Shown in pieces: positions 1 through 7,780 of a stretch of 21,345 bases of DNA (within the stretch, counting starts at the first letter, position 1; each line of letters opens with the position of its first letter). The stretch lies in NCBI GenBank assembly GCA_046482855.1, contig JAWOEH010000004.1, positions 1 to 21,345 of the forward strand. Direction: 5' to 3'. The notes beneath the pieces are model-generated. The model was given only the letters and a program-made list of their open reading frames with translations, did not search any database and had not been told where the DNA came from. The translations under genes were made by a program, and so were the position numbers. The DNA comes from CAYVSF01 sp046482855 (GTDB lineage Bacteria > Bacteroidota > Bacteroidia > Bacteroidales > UBA12077).

Positions 1-767
1 TAATAGCGCTCACCGTCCTTTGTAAATTGTATAAAACGTCCGTTAGGGGTATCCTGAATTTCAACCTCCTCCGCATCCTTTAGGTAGGGTAAATATTGTT
101 TGGGATTCTGTAAGCGAGGAATAACAATCGCCAGCAAGATCACCAACACAGGAATCGTAAACAACAGCCACTTATCATGCCATTTTGCAGCATAGAAGCC
201 GGCAAACAGAATGCCCCCCGCAGCCAACACCGACAAAAACAAAATAGCGGGAACAAACATTACCAACAAACTGTTTATAACCAGCCCAACAAGCAAGGAG
301 CCCAAGGCTTCAAGGCTATAAAAAATACCTGCATGGTTTGAGTCACTGTGGTTGTCGGCGTAAGCCACAAGCCAGGGAAAAACCCAGCCTGCCAGAAAAC
401 AATAGGGCCCAATGCACAACGAAAATAACACCACCAAAGCCAGCGGTCCCAGCTCCAATGCGGGTTCAAACAGTGCATAACGAACAATGGGCAGGAGCGA
501 CAACAAAAGCACAGGTGTGACACATATCCCTATCAAATTAATCAAAAACGCTCTCCTCTTATACGCTTTGCGCTGTTTCCGAAACAACAACGATCCCAAA
601 GCCACAAAAGTCATCCACAGCGCCAGTGTCAACCCCAAGGTTAGTTCATTGCCCTGAAACAACATGAGTACTTCACGCAAACATACTACTTGTGTAACAA
701 GGGTAGATGCACCCAGAAAGAAAACACCAACCCGCAAATAAGAATAGGAAGTAGGCACTGACTTCAT
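1..767 (-). CDS. Spermidine-synthase-like multi-pass membrane protein (5' part; runs off left edge)
   Basis: This minus-strand frame is open from the ATG at 765-767 to the left edge, giving about 255 residues without a stop; the 3' part lies outside the window. The visible part is mostly membrane helices, with the family-like stretches LREVLMLFQGNELTLG near residue 31 and FYSLEALGSLLVGL near 150. It then enters a soluble segment, IQDTPNGRFIQFTKDGERY, which resembles the first strands of spermidine-synthase folds. This matches proteins annotated as fused MFS/spermidine synthase, which join a membrane domain to an aminopropyltransferase-like domain; the reaction of the fused forms is not well established. 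The start lies 2 bases beyond the stop of the DUF4405-like gene, so co-transcription is likely. The catalytic part cannot be judged because it is outside the window. Confidence 0.8.
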   Translation of the reverse strand, partial: MKSVPTSYSYLRVGVFFLGASTLVTQVVCLREVLMLFQGNELTLGLTLALWMTFVALGSLLFRKQRKAYKRRAFLINLIGICVTPVLLLSLLPIVRYALFEPALELGPLALVVLFSLCIGPYCFLAGWVFPWLVAYADNHSDSNHAGIFYSLEALGSLLVGLVINSLLVMFVPAILFLSVLAAGGILFAGFYAAKWHDKWLLFTIPVLVILLAIVIPRLQNPKQYLPYLKDAEEVEIQDTPNGRFIQFTKDGERY

Positions 768-769
768 TT

Positions 770-1099
770 CTAGAGCTTTAGTAATCGCTGCAAAGCTTTA
801 CGAAAATACTTCAAGTGCCATATAAAATGAAAGAAGGCAATGACTACCCAAACCATTCCTGCACTTACATGAATCTTCAGTAAGGTACTCATCCCCTCAG
901 GAATACGATCGAGTACAATGCTCATGCCCATTACCAACCCCATGGAACCGGTAACTAGGAATGCCATTGCTAACAAAAGATTCCAAATGCGTCGATGATC
1001 GGGAAACCGGAAGGAACTAAATCGCGTAAACAACCAACTAATTATATACAGGCCGATAGTTATGCCTAAGAATAGAAAAACAGGATAAGGCGTATTCAT
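770..1099 (-). CDS. Small DUF4405-like membrane protein
   Basis: This encodes a 109-residue integral membrane protein with about three helices. The last part reads IHVSAGMVWVVIAFFHFIWH, with spaced histidines in hydrophobic segments as in DUF4405 proteins, where a cytochrome-b-like haem-binding role has been suspected; that role is inference. I chose the ATG at 1097-1099. An upstream in-frame TTG at 1138 would add 13 residues and abut the stop of the preceding gene, but TTG starts are rare in this group and no Shine-Dalgarno sequence supports it. The gene sits between the MEMO/AMMECR1 fusion and the spermidine-synthase-like gene, with gaps short enough for one operon. Family assignment is moderate; membrane location is clear. 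Confidence 0.7.
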   Translation of the reverse strand: MNTPYPVFLFLGITIGLYIISWLFTRFSSFRFPDHRRIWNLLLAMAFLVTGSMGLVMGMSIVLDRIPEGMSTLLKIHVSAGMVWVVIAFFHFIWHLKYFRKALQRLLKL

Positions 1100-1138
1100 A
1101 AGGATCTTTTTTACGGGAGCTATAAATGAGTCAAACAA

Positions 1139-2668
1139 CTATTCACTAAATACAAACGCTTCGTAGCGGAACAAGTCTGCCTCTTTCCAGCCTTCCCACC
1201 CAATTCCGGCCTTATCTTTTGCACAATGTCCTAAAAACTCCTCCTTTGTCCAACCGGTTTCGGTAGCTACCTGAGGCAAAAACGTTCCCGAGGCAAGCCC
1301 CTTACGAATGTATATACCATGTCGTCCGAGCTCAATCTCCGACGGATCGGCAATTTTCTCCATGGGTGTAAGCACAGAAATTTCAATTTCAATAGCATCT
1401 AGCTCCTGCGGCTCAACGGGAGGAAATCGGGAGTCCTTAACAGCGGCAGCGATGGCCATCTCCTGCACCACCTCGTAAAGGGGTTTCGAACGGGGAAACT
1501 GCCCGATACACCCTCTTAAAGCCCCGCTGCTATGCAAGGTAACAAACGCTCCGCCCTCCTGTTTTAAGGCAGGCGATAACTCTTCGCTTTCGGCCTTATC
1601 ATAACTACCTGTTGATAAGTAGGTTTTCAGCGTACGCCGAGCCAGCGCTAATAATTCACTCTTCTCCTCATCGGTTAACCTGAAACTTCCTTGATTATTC
1701 ATAGAATTCTCTCTTTTTTTTACAAATGCCATCGCATGATACCCCACAACTCGTGATTTATCGCCGACAGCGTCGCCTGAATTGCGATACTCAACAGGCA
1801 CCACCTCAGCTTCAGGCAATTGTTGAAGCATATACAAAAAGGCGACCGTCGAGGGCCATCCACACATGCTGGTATGGAGTTCTTTAATGCCCATCGAGCC
1901 GGTTTCGTTGAGTGCATTTATCAGCCTATGCACCTTACCTGTAGCAAGTGCCTCACCAACATGCGAATCCACTTTCACTGCCTCCTCATAGGCCGGGTAG
2001 TGCGAAAAGTCAGTACTTATAATAAACAGATTCCGGGATTTCAGGTAAGGCTGCAAGATTTCAGCCATCTGTTCCAATTCGCGTAAATCGCGGGCGCCTA
2101 CCAGAATGGGGACAATAGAAAAAGGCTTCTTGAGTTTATACTGCAAAAAGGGCAACACAACCTCCAGACTATGTTCCTTGTCATGCGCCTGTTTATGAAA
2201 CCGAAACAAGGATGACCCAGCAATGAGAGTATCTACCAGTTGCCGATTGATGGGCACATTTCCCAGGGGCGTTTGATAAGCCCTTCCACGATATACCGAG
2301 GCCCCACGATAAGCTTCATGATGGCTGGTGCCAAGCAGAAAAACAGTCTCATACTTTCGGAACGCGTCTAGCTGATTCACTGCCGAAGCCGCTACAATGC
2401 CACTGTAAGGATAGCCGGCGTGAGGCGCCAACACCCCCAGTACTTCGTCATGGGTTTGCAGGGTTTCGGCCCTGGCAAAAAGCCCCTCAAGCATGTGCGA
2501 GAGCGAAGCCGAGTCGGCCGGATAATAACTACCAGCGGCTACCATGGGGCGTACCCTCTCATCGGTTTGCGCACAGAGCACCGAAACAAACAGCAGCCAG
2601 ATAATTCCCATAGCAAGGGAGCGCATAAGCACCTTGCTCAAAAGTTTGGTATAGGTAGCAATTCTCAT
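1139..2668 (-). CDS. Secreted AmmeMemoRadiSam B+A fusion (MEMO domain followed by AMMECR1 domain)
   Basis: This is a 509-residue protein. Residues 1-33 look like a signal peptide: basic residues, a hydrophobic run MGIIWLLFVSVL, and a likely cut after LCA. Residues 40-318 form a MEMO domain of the class III extradiol dioxygenase fold. It has APHAGYPYSG (His83), LLGTSHH (His117), STDFSHYPAY and SMCGWPS (Cys269), so the metal-binding His/His/Cys positions described for human MEMO1 appear conserved. Residues 330-509 form an AMMECR1 domain with the hallmark LRGCIGQF near 384. In the AmmeMemoRadiSam system these two proteins pair with a radical SAM enzyme; the substrate is unknown. Fusion and export together are noteworthy. 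An in-frame TTG at 2716 would give 525 residues, but it falls in a likely -33 promoter element and would precede the signal peptide. Confidence 0.9.
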   Translation of the reverse strand: MRIATYTKLLSKVLMRSLAMGIIWLLFVSVLCAQTDERVRPMVAAGSYYPADSASLSHMLEGLFARAETLQTHDEVLGVLAPHAGYPYSGIVAASAVNQLDAFRKYETVFLLGTSHHEAYRGASVYRGRAYQTPLGNVPINRQLVDTLIAGSSLFRFHKQAHDKEHSLEVVLPFLQYKLKKPFSIVPILVGARDLRELEQMAEILQPYLKSRNLFIISTDFSHYPAYEEAVKVDSHVGEALATGKVHRLINALNETGSMGIKELHTSMCGWPSTVAFLYMLQQLPEAEVVPVEYRNSGDAVGDKSRVVGYHAMAFVKKRENSMNNQGSFRLTDEEKSELLALARRTLKTYLSTGSYDKAESEELSPALKQEGGAFVTLHSSGALRGCIGQFPRSKPLYEVVQEMAIAAAVKDSRFPPVEPQELDAIEIEISVLTPMEKIADPSEIELGRHGIYIRKGLASGTFLPQVATETGWTKEEFLGHCAKDKAGIGWEGWKEADLFRYEAFVFSE

Positions 2669-2685
2669 ATTTTCAGCTTCTTGAG

Positions 2686-2716
2686 CTAAGGTACAAAATC
2701 CGGGAGCGTTGCGCAA
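2686..2716 (-). promoter_or_regulatory. Candidate promoter of the MEMO/AMMECR1 operon
   Basis: On the minus strand, TTG (2714-2716) is followed after 20 bases by TACCTTAG (2686-2693), close to the Bacteroidota -33/-7 pattern TTG and TAnnTTTG. It would place transcription start only about 10 bases before the ATG at 2668. Pattern match only. Confidence 0.4.
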
Positions 2717-2725
2717 CTTCCTGCT

Positions 2726-2757
2726 TTTGATTATTCTGTCCTTTTAATGTAATTTCG
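2726..2757 (+). promoter_or_regulatory. Candidate promoter for the glycosyltransferase gene
   Basis: TTTG (2726-2729), a 20-base spacer, then TAATTTCG (2750-2757), one mismatch from TAnnTTTG. It is followed almost at once by the ATG at 2762, so a leaderless or very short-leader transcript is implied. It lies back to back with the minus-strand operon promoter. Weak evidence. Confidence 0.3.
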
Positions 2758-2761
2758 GGGC

Positions 2762-3883
2762 ATGTTTTGGATAGCCCTTATAATTGTTGCGCTGTATGCA
2801 AGCCTCATAGGCATGCTTACTTATGGCTGGTTGCGCCTGCCAGGGCATGCAAGCAGCCCATTGCAAGCAACACCCCCTGTTACCATCCTCATCCCTTTCC
2901 GCAACGAAGCCCGGCAGCTCCCATTGCTCATTGAAGATCTTACCCGACAACAATACCCCGCCGCGGCATTGCAAATTATGCTTATCAATGATCACTCCAC
3001 CGATAAGGGGCCGGAACGGGCAGCAAAAAGAACAGCCCCCTACAGCCATGTAGAACTATTGCACTTACCTCATGAGCAGGCGGGCAAAAAAGCAGCACTC
3101 ACCTATGGCCTGACGCACGCCACGGGTGACTATATCCTGACCACCGATGCCGATTGCCGGATGTCGCCACAATGGGTGGCTACCATGGTAGCCTGCCAGC
3201 AGCAAACAAAAGCCCGCATAGTTTGTGGTCCTGTGGCCATAGCGCCTACGAAGAACTTTTGGCAACGTTTTGAAGCCCTCGAGTTTATGAGTCTGAATGC
3301 GTCGGGTGCCGGCGCAATTGGTGTAAAGCGCCCCATCATGAGCAATGCCGCCAACACGCTTTATGTTACCAAAACTTTTCGCGATCTTCAAAAAGCCCTA
3401 CGCCAGGATCTGCCTTCTGGCGACGACATCTTCCTGCTGCTTACACAAAAAAGGAAGCGTTCCCGTTCCATTGCTTTCGTCAGGAACACACATGCACTGG
3501 TAACAACTGCTCCACAGCAATCCATTAGCAGCTTTTTTACACAGCGAAAACGGTGGACTTCCAAAAGCAGCCATTACCACGATACCGACATTTTGCTGGT
3601 AGCCATCAGCGTTGCCCTCATGAACCTAGCATTGGCCGGCACCCTGATAGGAAGTCTGGTGCATGGGTCGCTTATCTATGTAGCCTTATTTCTTTATCTC
3701 TCAAAAACACTCATCGACCTGCCGCTGTTAGCTGCCGCAGCCCCTTTTTATTCGGCACAAAAGTACCTGCCGGCACTTCCACTATTTCAATTACTTTACC
3801 CTTTTTATATTACTTTTACGGTGGCAACAGGTTTTTTCGGTAAGATCCGCTGGAAAAACCGAGTCTATAAAAAGAAGAAATGA
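2762..3883 (+). CDS. Family 2 membrane glycosyltransferase
   Basis: The product (373 residues) is an inverting GT2 enzyme that transfers a sugar from a nucleotide donor at the cytoplasmic face of the membrane; donor and acceptor cannot be read from sequence. After an N-terminal helix (about 1-22) the GT-A domain starts with VTILIPFRNEA (40-50), followed by LINDHS, the TTDADCR metal/nucleotide motif (DAD at 129-131), GDD near 220 as candidate catalytic acidic residues, and QRKRW at 261-265, the processive-type QxxRW signature. About three C-terminal helices and a lysine-rich tail end the protein. The ATG follows a short divergent intergenic region. The stop overlaps the start of the downstream permease gene by four bases (ATGA), so translation is probably coupled, although the two functions have no evident link. 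Confidence 0.9.
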   Translation: MFWIALIIVALYASLIGMLTYGWLRLPGHASSPLQATPPVTILIPFRNEARQLPLLIEDLTRQQYPAAALQIMLINDHSTDKGPERAAKRTAPYSHVELLHLPHEQAGKKAALTYGLTHATGDYILTTDADCRMSPQWVATMVACQQQTKARIVCGPVAIAPTKNFWQRFEALEFMSLNASGAGAIGVKRPIMSNAANTLYVTKTFRDLQKALRQDLPSGDDIFLLLTQKRKRSRSIAFVRNTHALVTTAPQQSISSFFTQRKRWTSKSSHYHDTDILLVAISVALMNLALAGTLIGSLVHGSLIYVALFLYLSKTLIDLPLLAAAAPFYSAQKYLPALPLFQLLYPFYITFTVATGFFGKIRWKNRVYKKKK

Positions 3884-5076
3884 CACCATCCATGCAACGC
3901 CATACCCCCCTGAAAGCTTTCTGGCGTCGCTTCCGAAGAAATCCTTTGGCAGTGGCCGGAGTGATGATTATCTGCATTTATGTGGTTCTATCGGTTTTGG
4001 GGTACCTGATAACACCCGATGCTACCCCTAATGCCAACCGGCAAATTGTAGAAATTGCCTCACAACCACCGGGATTTGAAGTGCCGTTTCTGAAGGTTAA
4101 AAAAAACCAGCAGGTACAAAAAGTAAGCTTTCTGCGCAAGATGATTGAAGGCCAGCCTGAGGCTTATAATTTTGTGCCACTCAACAACTATACCCTAACC
4201 GACAGTACCATAGTGGTTGAGTCGTTCAGTCCGCATCCACTGGAAACACCCTTTTATGTAACCTACGCATTGCCCGATGTGGTGTATGCTTACAAAAAAA
4301 GTTCAGGAACGGCCAGTGAACTAAAGGTGCAGCTTATCAATGGTAAGCAAATCACTACCTCGCTGGCAGATCTTCAAAAACAGGTAAAAGAGCAGGTTGT
4401 AAGCAAGAGATTTTTGTTGGGGACCGACAGGTTTGGACGCGATTTGCTGAGTCGACTGATTATTGGGAGTCGCATTTCGTTGTCAATCGGGTTCATCTCC
4501 GTGCTGATTTCGGTAATCATAGGGTTAATCCTGGGAGCCACAGCCGGATATTTTGGAGGAATAGCCGATAAAATGATTATGTGGCTGGTAAATGTGGTGT
4601 GGAGCATCCCTACCTTGCTATTGGTGATAGCCGTTACGCTGGTTTTGGGCAAAGGCTTCTGGCAAATTTTTGTAGCCGTTGGGCTTACCATGTGGGTAGA
4701 AGTTGCACGCGTTGTTCGTGGCCAGGTCCTTTCCATACGCGAGAAAGAGTACATTGAGGCCGCCCGGGCACTGGGCATGTCACATGTTCGTATCATCTTC
4801 CGTCACATCCTGCCCAATGCCATTAATCCGGTAATCATTATTGCCGCAGCAAACTTTGCCACAGCCATCTTACTGGAAGCCGGATTAAGCTTCCTGGGTA
4901 TCGGCGTACAACCTCCCATCCCTTCGTGGGGCGCAATGATTAAGCAGCATTATGGGTTCATCATAATGGATCAGGCCTACCTGGCATTGCTCCCGGGTTT
5001 TGCCATACTCAGTATGGTATTGGCTTTTACCTGGATTGGCAATGGCCTGCGTGATGCACTCGACTACAAAGCCTGA
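3880..5076 (+). CDS. OppC/DppC-type ABC transporter permease with long periplasmic insert
   Basis: This is an inner-membrane permease of the peptide/nickel importer family, 398 residues against roughly 280-310 for typical members. TM1 spans about residues 24-44. About 135 residues of soluble, probably periplasmic sequence follow before the conserved LLGTDRFGRDLLSRLI (about 179-194). In usual homologues this gap is some 35-45 residues. The C-terminal half carries the transmembrane core, with the EAA loop EYIEAARALGMSHVRIIFRH (290-309) that docks on the ATPase, and ends in LSFLGIGVQPPIPSWG and WIGNGLRDALD. No binding protein, partner permease or ATPase gene is adjacent, so it is an orphan here. 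It overlaps the glycosyltransferase gene and is followed directly by a terminator-like palindrome. Confidence 0.9.
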   Translation: MTPSMQRHTPLKAFWRRFRRNPLAVAGVMIICIYVVLSVLGYLITPDATPNANRQIVEIASQPPGFEVPFLKVKKNQQVQKVSFLRKMIEGQPEAYNFVPLNNYTLTDSTIVVESFSPHPLETPFYVTYALPDVVYAYKKSSGTASELKVQLINGKQITTSLADLQKQVKEQVVSKRFLLGTDRFGRDLLSRLIIGSRISLSIGFISVLISVIIGLILGATAGYFGGIADKMIMWLVNVVWSIPTLLLVIAVTLVLGKGFWQIFVAVGLTMWVEVARVVRGQVLSIREKEYIEAARALGMSHVRIIFRHILPNAINPVIIIAAANFATAILLEAGLSFLGIGVQPPIPSWGAMIKQHYGFIIMDQAYLALLPGFAILSMVLAFTWIGNGLRDALDYKA

Positions 5077-5077
5077 T

Positions 5078-5101
5078 AAAAGGTGACGTACGTCACTTTT
5101 T
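5078..5101 (+). terminator. Palindromic terminator after the permease gene
   Basis: AAAAGGTGAC and GTCACTTTTT pair around a 4-base loop, GTAC, giving a 10-bp stem with one G-T pair that ends in a T run. It begins two bases after the permease stop. The core GTGACGTACGTCAC is also a perfect 14-bp palindrome, so a protein-binding site is an alternative. Confidence 0.6.
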
Positions 5102-5254
5102 CCCCTCTATTCATCGTCCAATTTTTGCCATTTATCCTCAGCTTTTAAAGGTTCCGTTTAATTGGTCAACAAATCATATTCGTTCGTCAAGCCATAAAAA
5201 CCCTAAGCGGCTATAAGCGTTTATGCTATTAAACCATCTAAAGTACTATGCAAA

Positions 5255-5797
5255 ATGAAAGAGCAGTTGAGAAAAACCATTGAGTTATTGAGGCACCATG
5301 TACAAAAAAACCTGGAAACCATTCATCACAATGAGCGAAAGGTTCGCGAGATACTCAAAGAACCTGTAACCAGTCAGCGTTCCGAGAGACTTACTGAAAA
5401 ATACAATACCAATAAAGATATATTAAGAGAAAATAACGAATTCATTAAACTTCAACTCAGTATTGTTCGCGTGCTTGATAAGTACAAATACAGCCTTGAT
5501 TATACTGTATCGGATACGGAACAACCACGAGTCGACTACAAAACAGTTGAATCGGGGAACGAAAAGAGACCTGAGAAATCTGTTTCCCAACCCGACACAA
5601 AAGAAGAGTTGCGCAACCAATACCTGGCTAAGTTCAGCCGTGAAGATTACATGGAGTTAACGGCCACTGAAATGGTTCCTTTTGACAAGAACCATCCCTA
5701 TTACGAGGATCAGGTATTCATCAAGGAATTGTTCGAACGTTTCATCGAAAGCGAGAACTACGAGATGTGTGCACGTCTTTCAAAATTCAAAAAATAG
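5255..5797 (+). CDS. Hypothetical charged, partly coiled-coil protein
   Basis: I do not recognise this 180-residue protein. It has no signal peptide or membrane segment and is probably cytoplasmic. Residues 1-80 are highly charged and helical-looking (LRKTIELLRHHVQKNLETI onward), consistent with a coiled coil. Residues 85-118 are a polar, low-complexity linker rich in E, K, S and T. The C-terminal 60 residues (YLAKFSREDYMELTATEMVP and onward, ending MCARLSKFKK) look like a small folded domain with several aromatic residues. The ATG at 5255 is chosen; another ATG seven bases upstream is out of frame. The gene stands alone between a terminator-like palindrome and a strong hairpin. Codon use resembles the neighbours, so it is probably a real gene, but no function can be assigned. 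Confidence 0.75.
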   Translation: MKEQLRKTIELLRHHVQKNLETIHHNERKVREILKEPVTSQRSERLTEKYNTNKDILRENNEFIKLQLSIVRVLDKYKYSLDYTVSDTEQPRVDYKTVESGNEKRPEKSVSQPDTKEELRNQYLAKFSREDYMELTATEMVPFDKNHPYYEDQVFIKELFERFIESENYEMCARLSKFKK

Positions 5798-5825
5798 TAG
5801 CCATTACTACGATTGTTTATATCGT

Positions 5826-5888
5826 GAAGTGCCTCCGGCAAAAATATGGGGTTAGCAATTTGGGGAAGAAGCCGGAGGCGCTTCTTTT
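5826..5888. terminator. Strong hairpin between converging genes, probable bidirectional terminator
   Basis: GAAGTGCCTCCGGC (5826-5839) pairs with GCCGGAGGCGCTTC (5871-5884) over 14 bp with one G-T pair and a 31-base loop, then TTTT. It lies between the hypothetical gene and the ABC-2 permease gene, which converge here. Confidence 0.65.
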
Positions 5889-5923
5889 ATGTAAAGATCT
5901 TGCCAAAACAAAATCCAGCAGAC

Positions 5924-6754
5924 CTACTTCAGGTTAACCCGTTGTAAGCGAACCTTTATAAGCACCAAAAACAGCAGCGTATACCCCGCTACCACACCTG
6001 CCAGAATCCAGTCAGAAGGCAAACTGTCGGTTGATGGCAATGTTTGTAGTTGAATACTACCATTGGCATTTGCGACATAATCCTGTGCTTGCGGAAAGAG
6101 CCCCCAATGGCCAGGACCCTTGGTTAGTAACCCTATGGCTTTTGCGGGAAAGAAATTCCGTACAGCTTCCGGAAAAACGGTACGCAAAATAGGCTCTATG
6201 GGGAAAATGTAGAGAATAAACAGAATGATTGACAAGGCATTGCTCTTCAACAGAACCACAAACAGCAAGCCGAGGGTCATATAGGCCAAGGCTTGCAGAA
6301 AGTACAGGAATACCACCTCCACATGTGAGAAGATCATGGCGGCATCCACTGACTCGGTAGCAAAAATGCCGGAAATTAGCGACGTAGCCAGAGTCAGCAC
6401 CAAGGTATATAAAGCCACCTGTATAATAAGGCCAAACTTGCTTATCCACAAATCATCACGGCTTAGGCCATTCATTACGCTCTGATGAAAAGTGCCATGG
6501 CTATATTCATTTCCGGTTATCAGGATAACCACAATGGCCAAAAAAATATTGAAAAAGCTGGCTACCCAGGGCACATAATACCACACTAATGGGAAGGCAT
6601 AAAGATCGCTTATGGCAAAGTTGGGCACACTGAATCGTATTCTCGATACGACTAAAAACACCAAAAGAAACAGCACGAAATGAATTAACATTAAGGCTTT
6701 AAAGGCAGGGTATTCAAAGGCTTTGATGCGCTCTATCTGAAGTAACTTTTTCAT
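5924..6754 (-). CDS. ABC-2 family transporter permease
   Basis: This 276-residue protein is the membrane subunit of an ABC exporter-type system. About six hydrophobic helices can be read (roughly residues 18-40, 58-82, 108-132, 143-168, 172-192 and 248-268). GNEYSHGTFHQSVMNGLSRD near residue 82 fits the ABC-2/BcrB-type cytosolic loop, E-x-x-x-GT-x(8)-SR. It starts 35 bases after the stop of the ATPase gene on the same strand, so the two form a two-gene transporter. The substrate is unknown; relatives include bacitracin/lantibiotic self-protection and gliding-type exporters, but no resistance or regulatory gene is adjacent to choose between them. Confidence 0.88.
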   Translation of the reverse strand: MKKLLQIERIKAFEYPAFKALMLIHFVLFLLVFLVVSRIRFSVPNFAISDLYAFPLVWYYVPWVASFFNIFLAIVVILITGNEYSHGTFHQSVMNGLSRDDLWISKFGLIIQVALYTLVLTLATSLISGIFATESVDAAMIFSHVEVVFLYFLQALAYMTLGLLFVVLLKSNALSIILFILYIFPIEPILRTVFPEAVRNFFPAKAIGLLTKGPGHWGLFPQAQDYVANANGSIQLQTLPSTDSLPSDWILAGVVAGYTLLFLVLIKVRLQRVNLK

Positions 6755-6789
6755 TTGTCAGTAGGTTTTTAAGCTCGTGCCGGGTAGGT

Positions 6790-7677
6790 TTATTTTACTA
6801 ATTCAAGAAATTGGTTCTCAAGGGTGGGTTGTTGCGTTTGCAATCGATTAATAACCACCCCCTGCTCGTAGGCAAATTGATTAAGCTCTGCAGCCGATAT
6901 CCCGTCGGGCAAAAATACATGCAGGCACTCCGCCCGGGTTTCCATACGCAAGTTACCCGGGTGTGTTGAAAGTACCGCCTTCAACTTCTCGCGATCCTCG
7001 GCGTCGATGAGAACAATTGTTTCAGTAGCAAGCAATTTCCCTACCGGCCCATCAGCCAGCAGTTGCCCACTTTTTAGCACGGCCACATGGGAGCAAACCT
7101 TTTCCACCTCGTCTAATAAGTGACTGGCCATAATAATGGTTTTTCCCCGGGCAGCTTGCTCCTTAATAATTCTGCGAATATCGGCAAATCCCTCGGGATC
7201 GAGGCCGTTTGTAGGCTCATCCAGAACCAATACGTCCGGATTGCCCAACAGCGCTGCTGCAATTCCCAATCGCTGTCGCAAGCCTAAAGATAAATGGCCA
7301 AATTTACTATGCTTTCGGGTTAATAAACCGGTAGTGCCTAAAGCTTCCTGAATATCGTCAGTGGTATAATTTTTTATTTGTGCAATGATGCGCATGTTAT
7401 CACAAACGCTGAGGTAGGGATAAAAATGCGGATGTTCAATCAATGCCCCTATCCTTCGGCGGTGCAATTTACTGGCAGGCTCACCAAACCACCGATAACT
7501 GCCTGCATCAGGCTGCAGCAAACCCATAATTACCCCCAGGGTAGTGGTTTTGCCACTTCCGTTGGGGCCCAACAAACCGTATACCTGCCCGGGCTCTACC
7601 GATAAACTTACATCGTTTACCGCATGTGTTCGTCCGTAGCTCTTGTGTAAGTTCTTTAATGTTAGCACCTCTTGCAC
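6790..7677 (-). CDS. ABC transporter ATP-binding protein, BcrA/CcmA-like
   Basis: This 295-residue ATPase powers the ABC-2 permease encoded just downstream. It shows Walker A GPNGSGKT (37-44), the signature LSLGLRQR (129-136), Walker B VLVLDEPTNGLDP (149-161) and the H-loop histidine in ASHLLDE (about 186). The usual Q-loop position reads LIEHPHFYPYLS, as is common in BcrA-type ATPases. Residues beyond about 225 form the accessory C-terminal domain typical of drug or bacteriocin exporter subunits. The start is a GTG at 7675-7677; a nearby upstream ATG is out of frame and soon hits a stop. A gap of 103 bases with a terminator hairpin separates it from recQ, so the pair probably has its own promoter. 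Confidence 0.9.
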   Translation of the reverse strand: MQEVLTLKNLHKSYGRTHAVNDVSLSVEPGQVYGLLGPNGSGKTTTLGVIMGLLQPDAGSYRWFGEPASKLHRRRIGALIEHPHFYPYLSVCDNMRIIAQIKNYTTDDIQEALGTTGLLTRKHSKFGHLSLGLRQRLGIAAALLGNPDVLVLDEPTNGLDPEGFADIRRIIKEQAARGKTIIMASHLLDEVEKVCSHVAVLKSGQLLADGPVGKLLATETIVLIDAEDREKLKAVLSTHPGNLRMETRAECLHVFLPDGISAAELNQFAYEQGVVINRLQTQQPTLENQFLELVK

Positions 7678-7730
7678 GACATTTTATTTTTTGCAACTTA
7701 TGCGTTGCGGTTTCTGACTTCAGCAAAACA

Positions 7731-7762
7731 GAACAAGTGGAGGTTGACTCCCCCACTTGTTC
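7731..7762 (-). terminator. Probable recQ terminator
   Basis: GAACAAGTGG (7731-7740) and CCACTTGTTC (7753-7762) form a perfect 10-bp stem with a 12-base loop. On the minus strand it is followed by TGTTTTG, a modest T-rich run. It lies 19 bases after the recQ stop. Confidence 0.5.
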
Positions 7763-7780
7763 GTATAAACTTTATGCATA

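Noticed and set aside
1100..1138. N-terminal extension of the DUF4405-like protein from a TTG
   Set aside because: Possible, as it abuts the upstream stop, but an ATG 13 codons later gives a complete first helix. Kept as an alternative only.
2669..2716. N-terminal extension of the MEMO-AMMECR1 protein from a TTG
   Set aside because: Rare start codon, overlaps a likely promoter, and puts 16 residues ahead of a good signal peptide.
5924..7677. ABC pair as a bacitracin/lantibiotic self-immunity system
   Set aside because: BcrA/BcrB-like subunits are present, but no two-component regulator, biosynthetic peptide or third immunity gene is adjacent, so no specific substrate is claimed.
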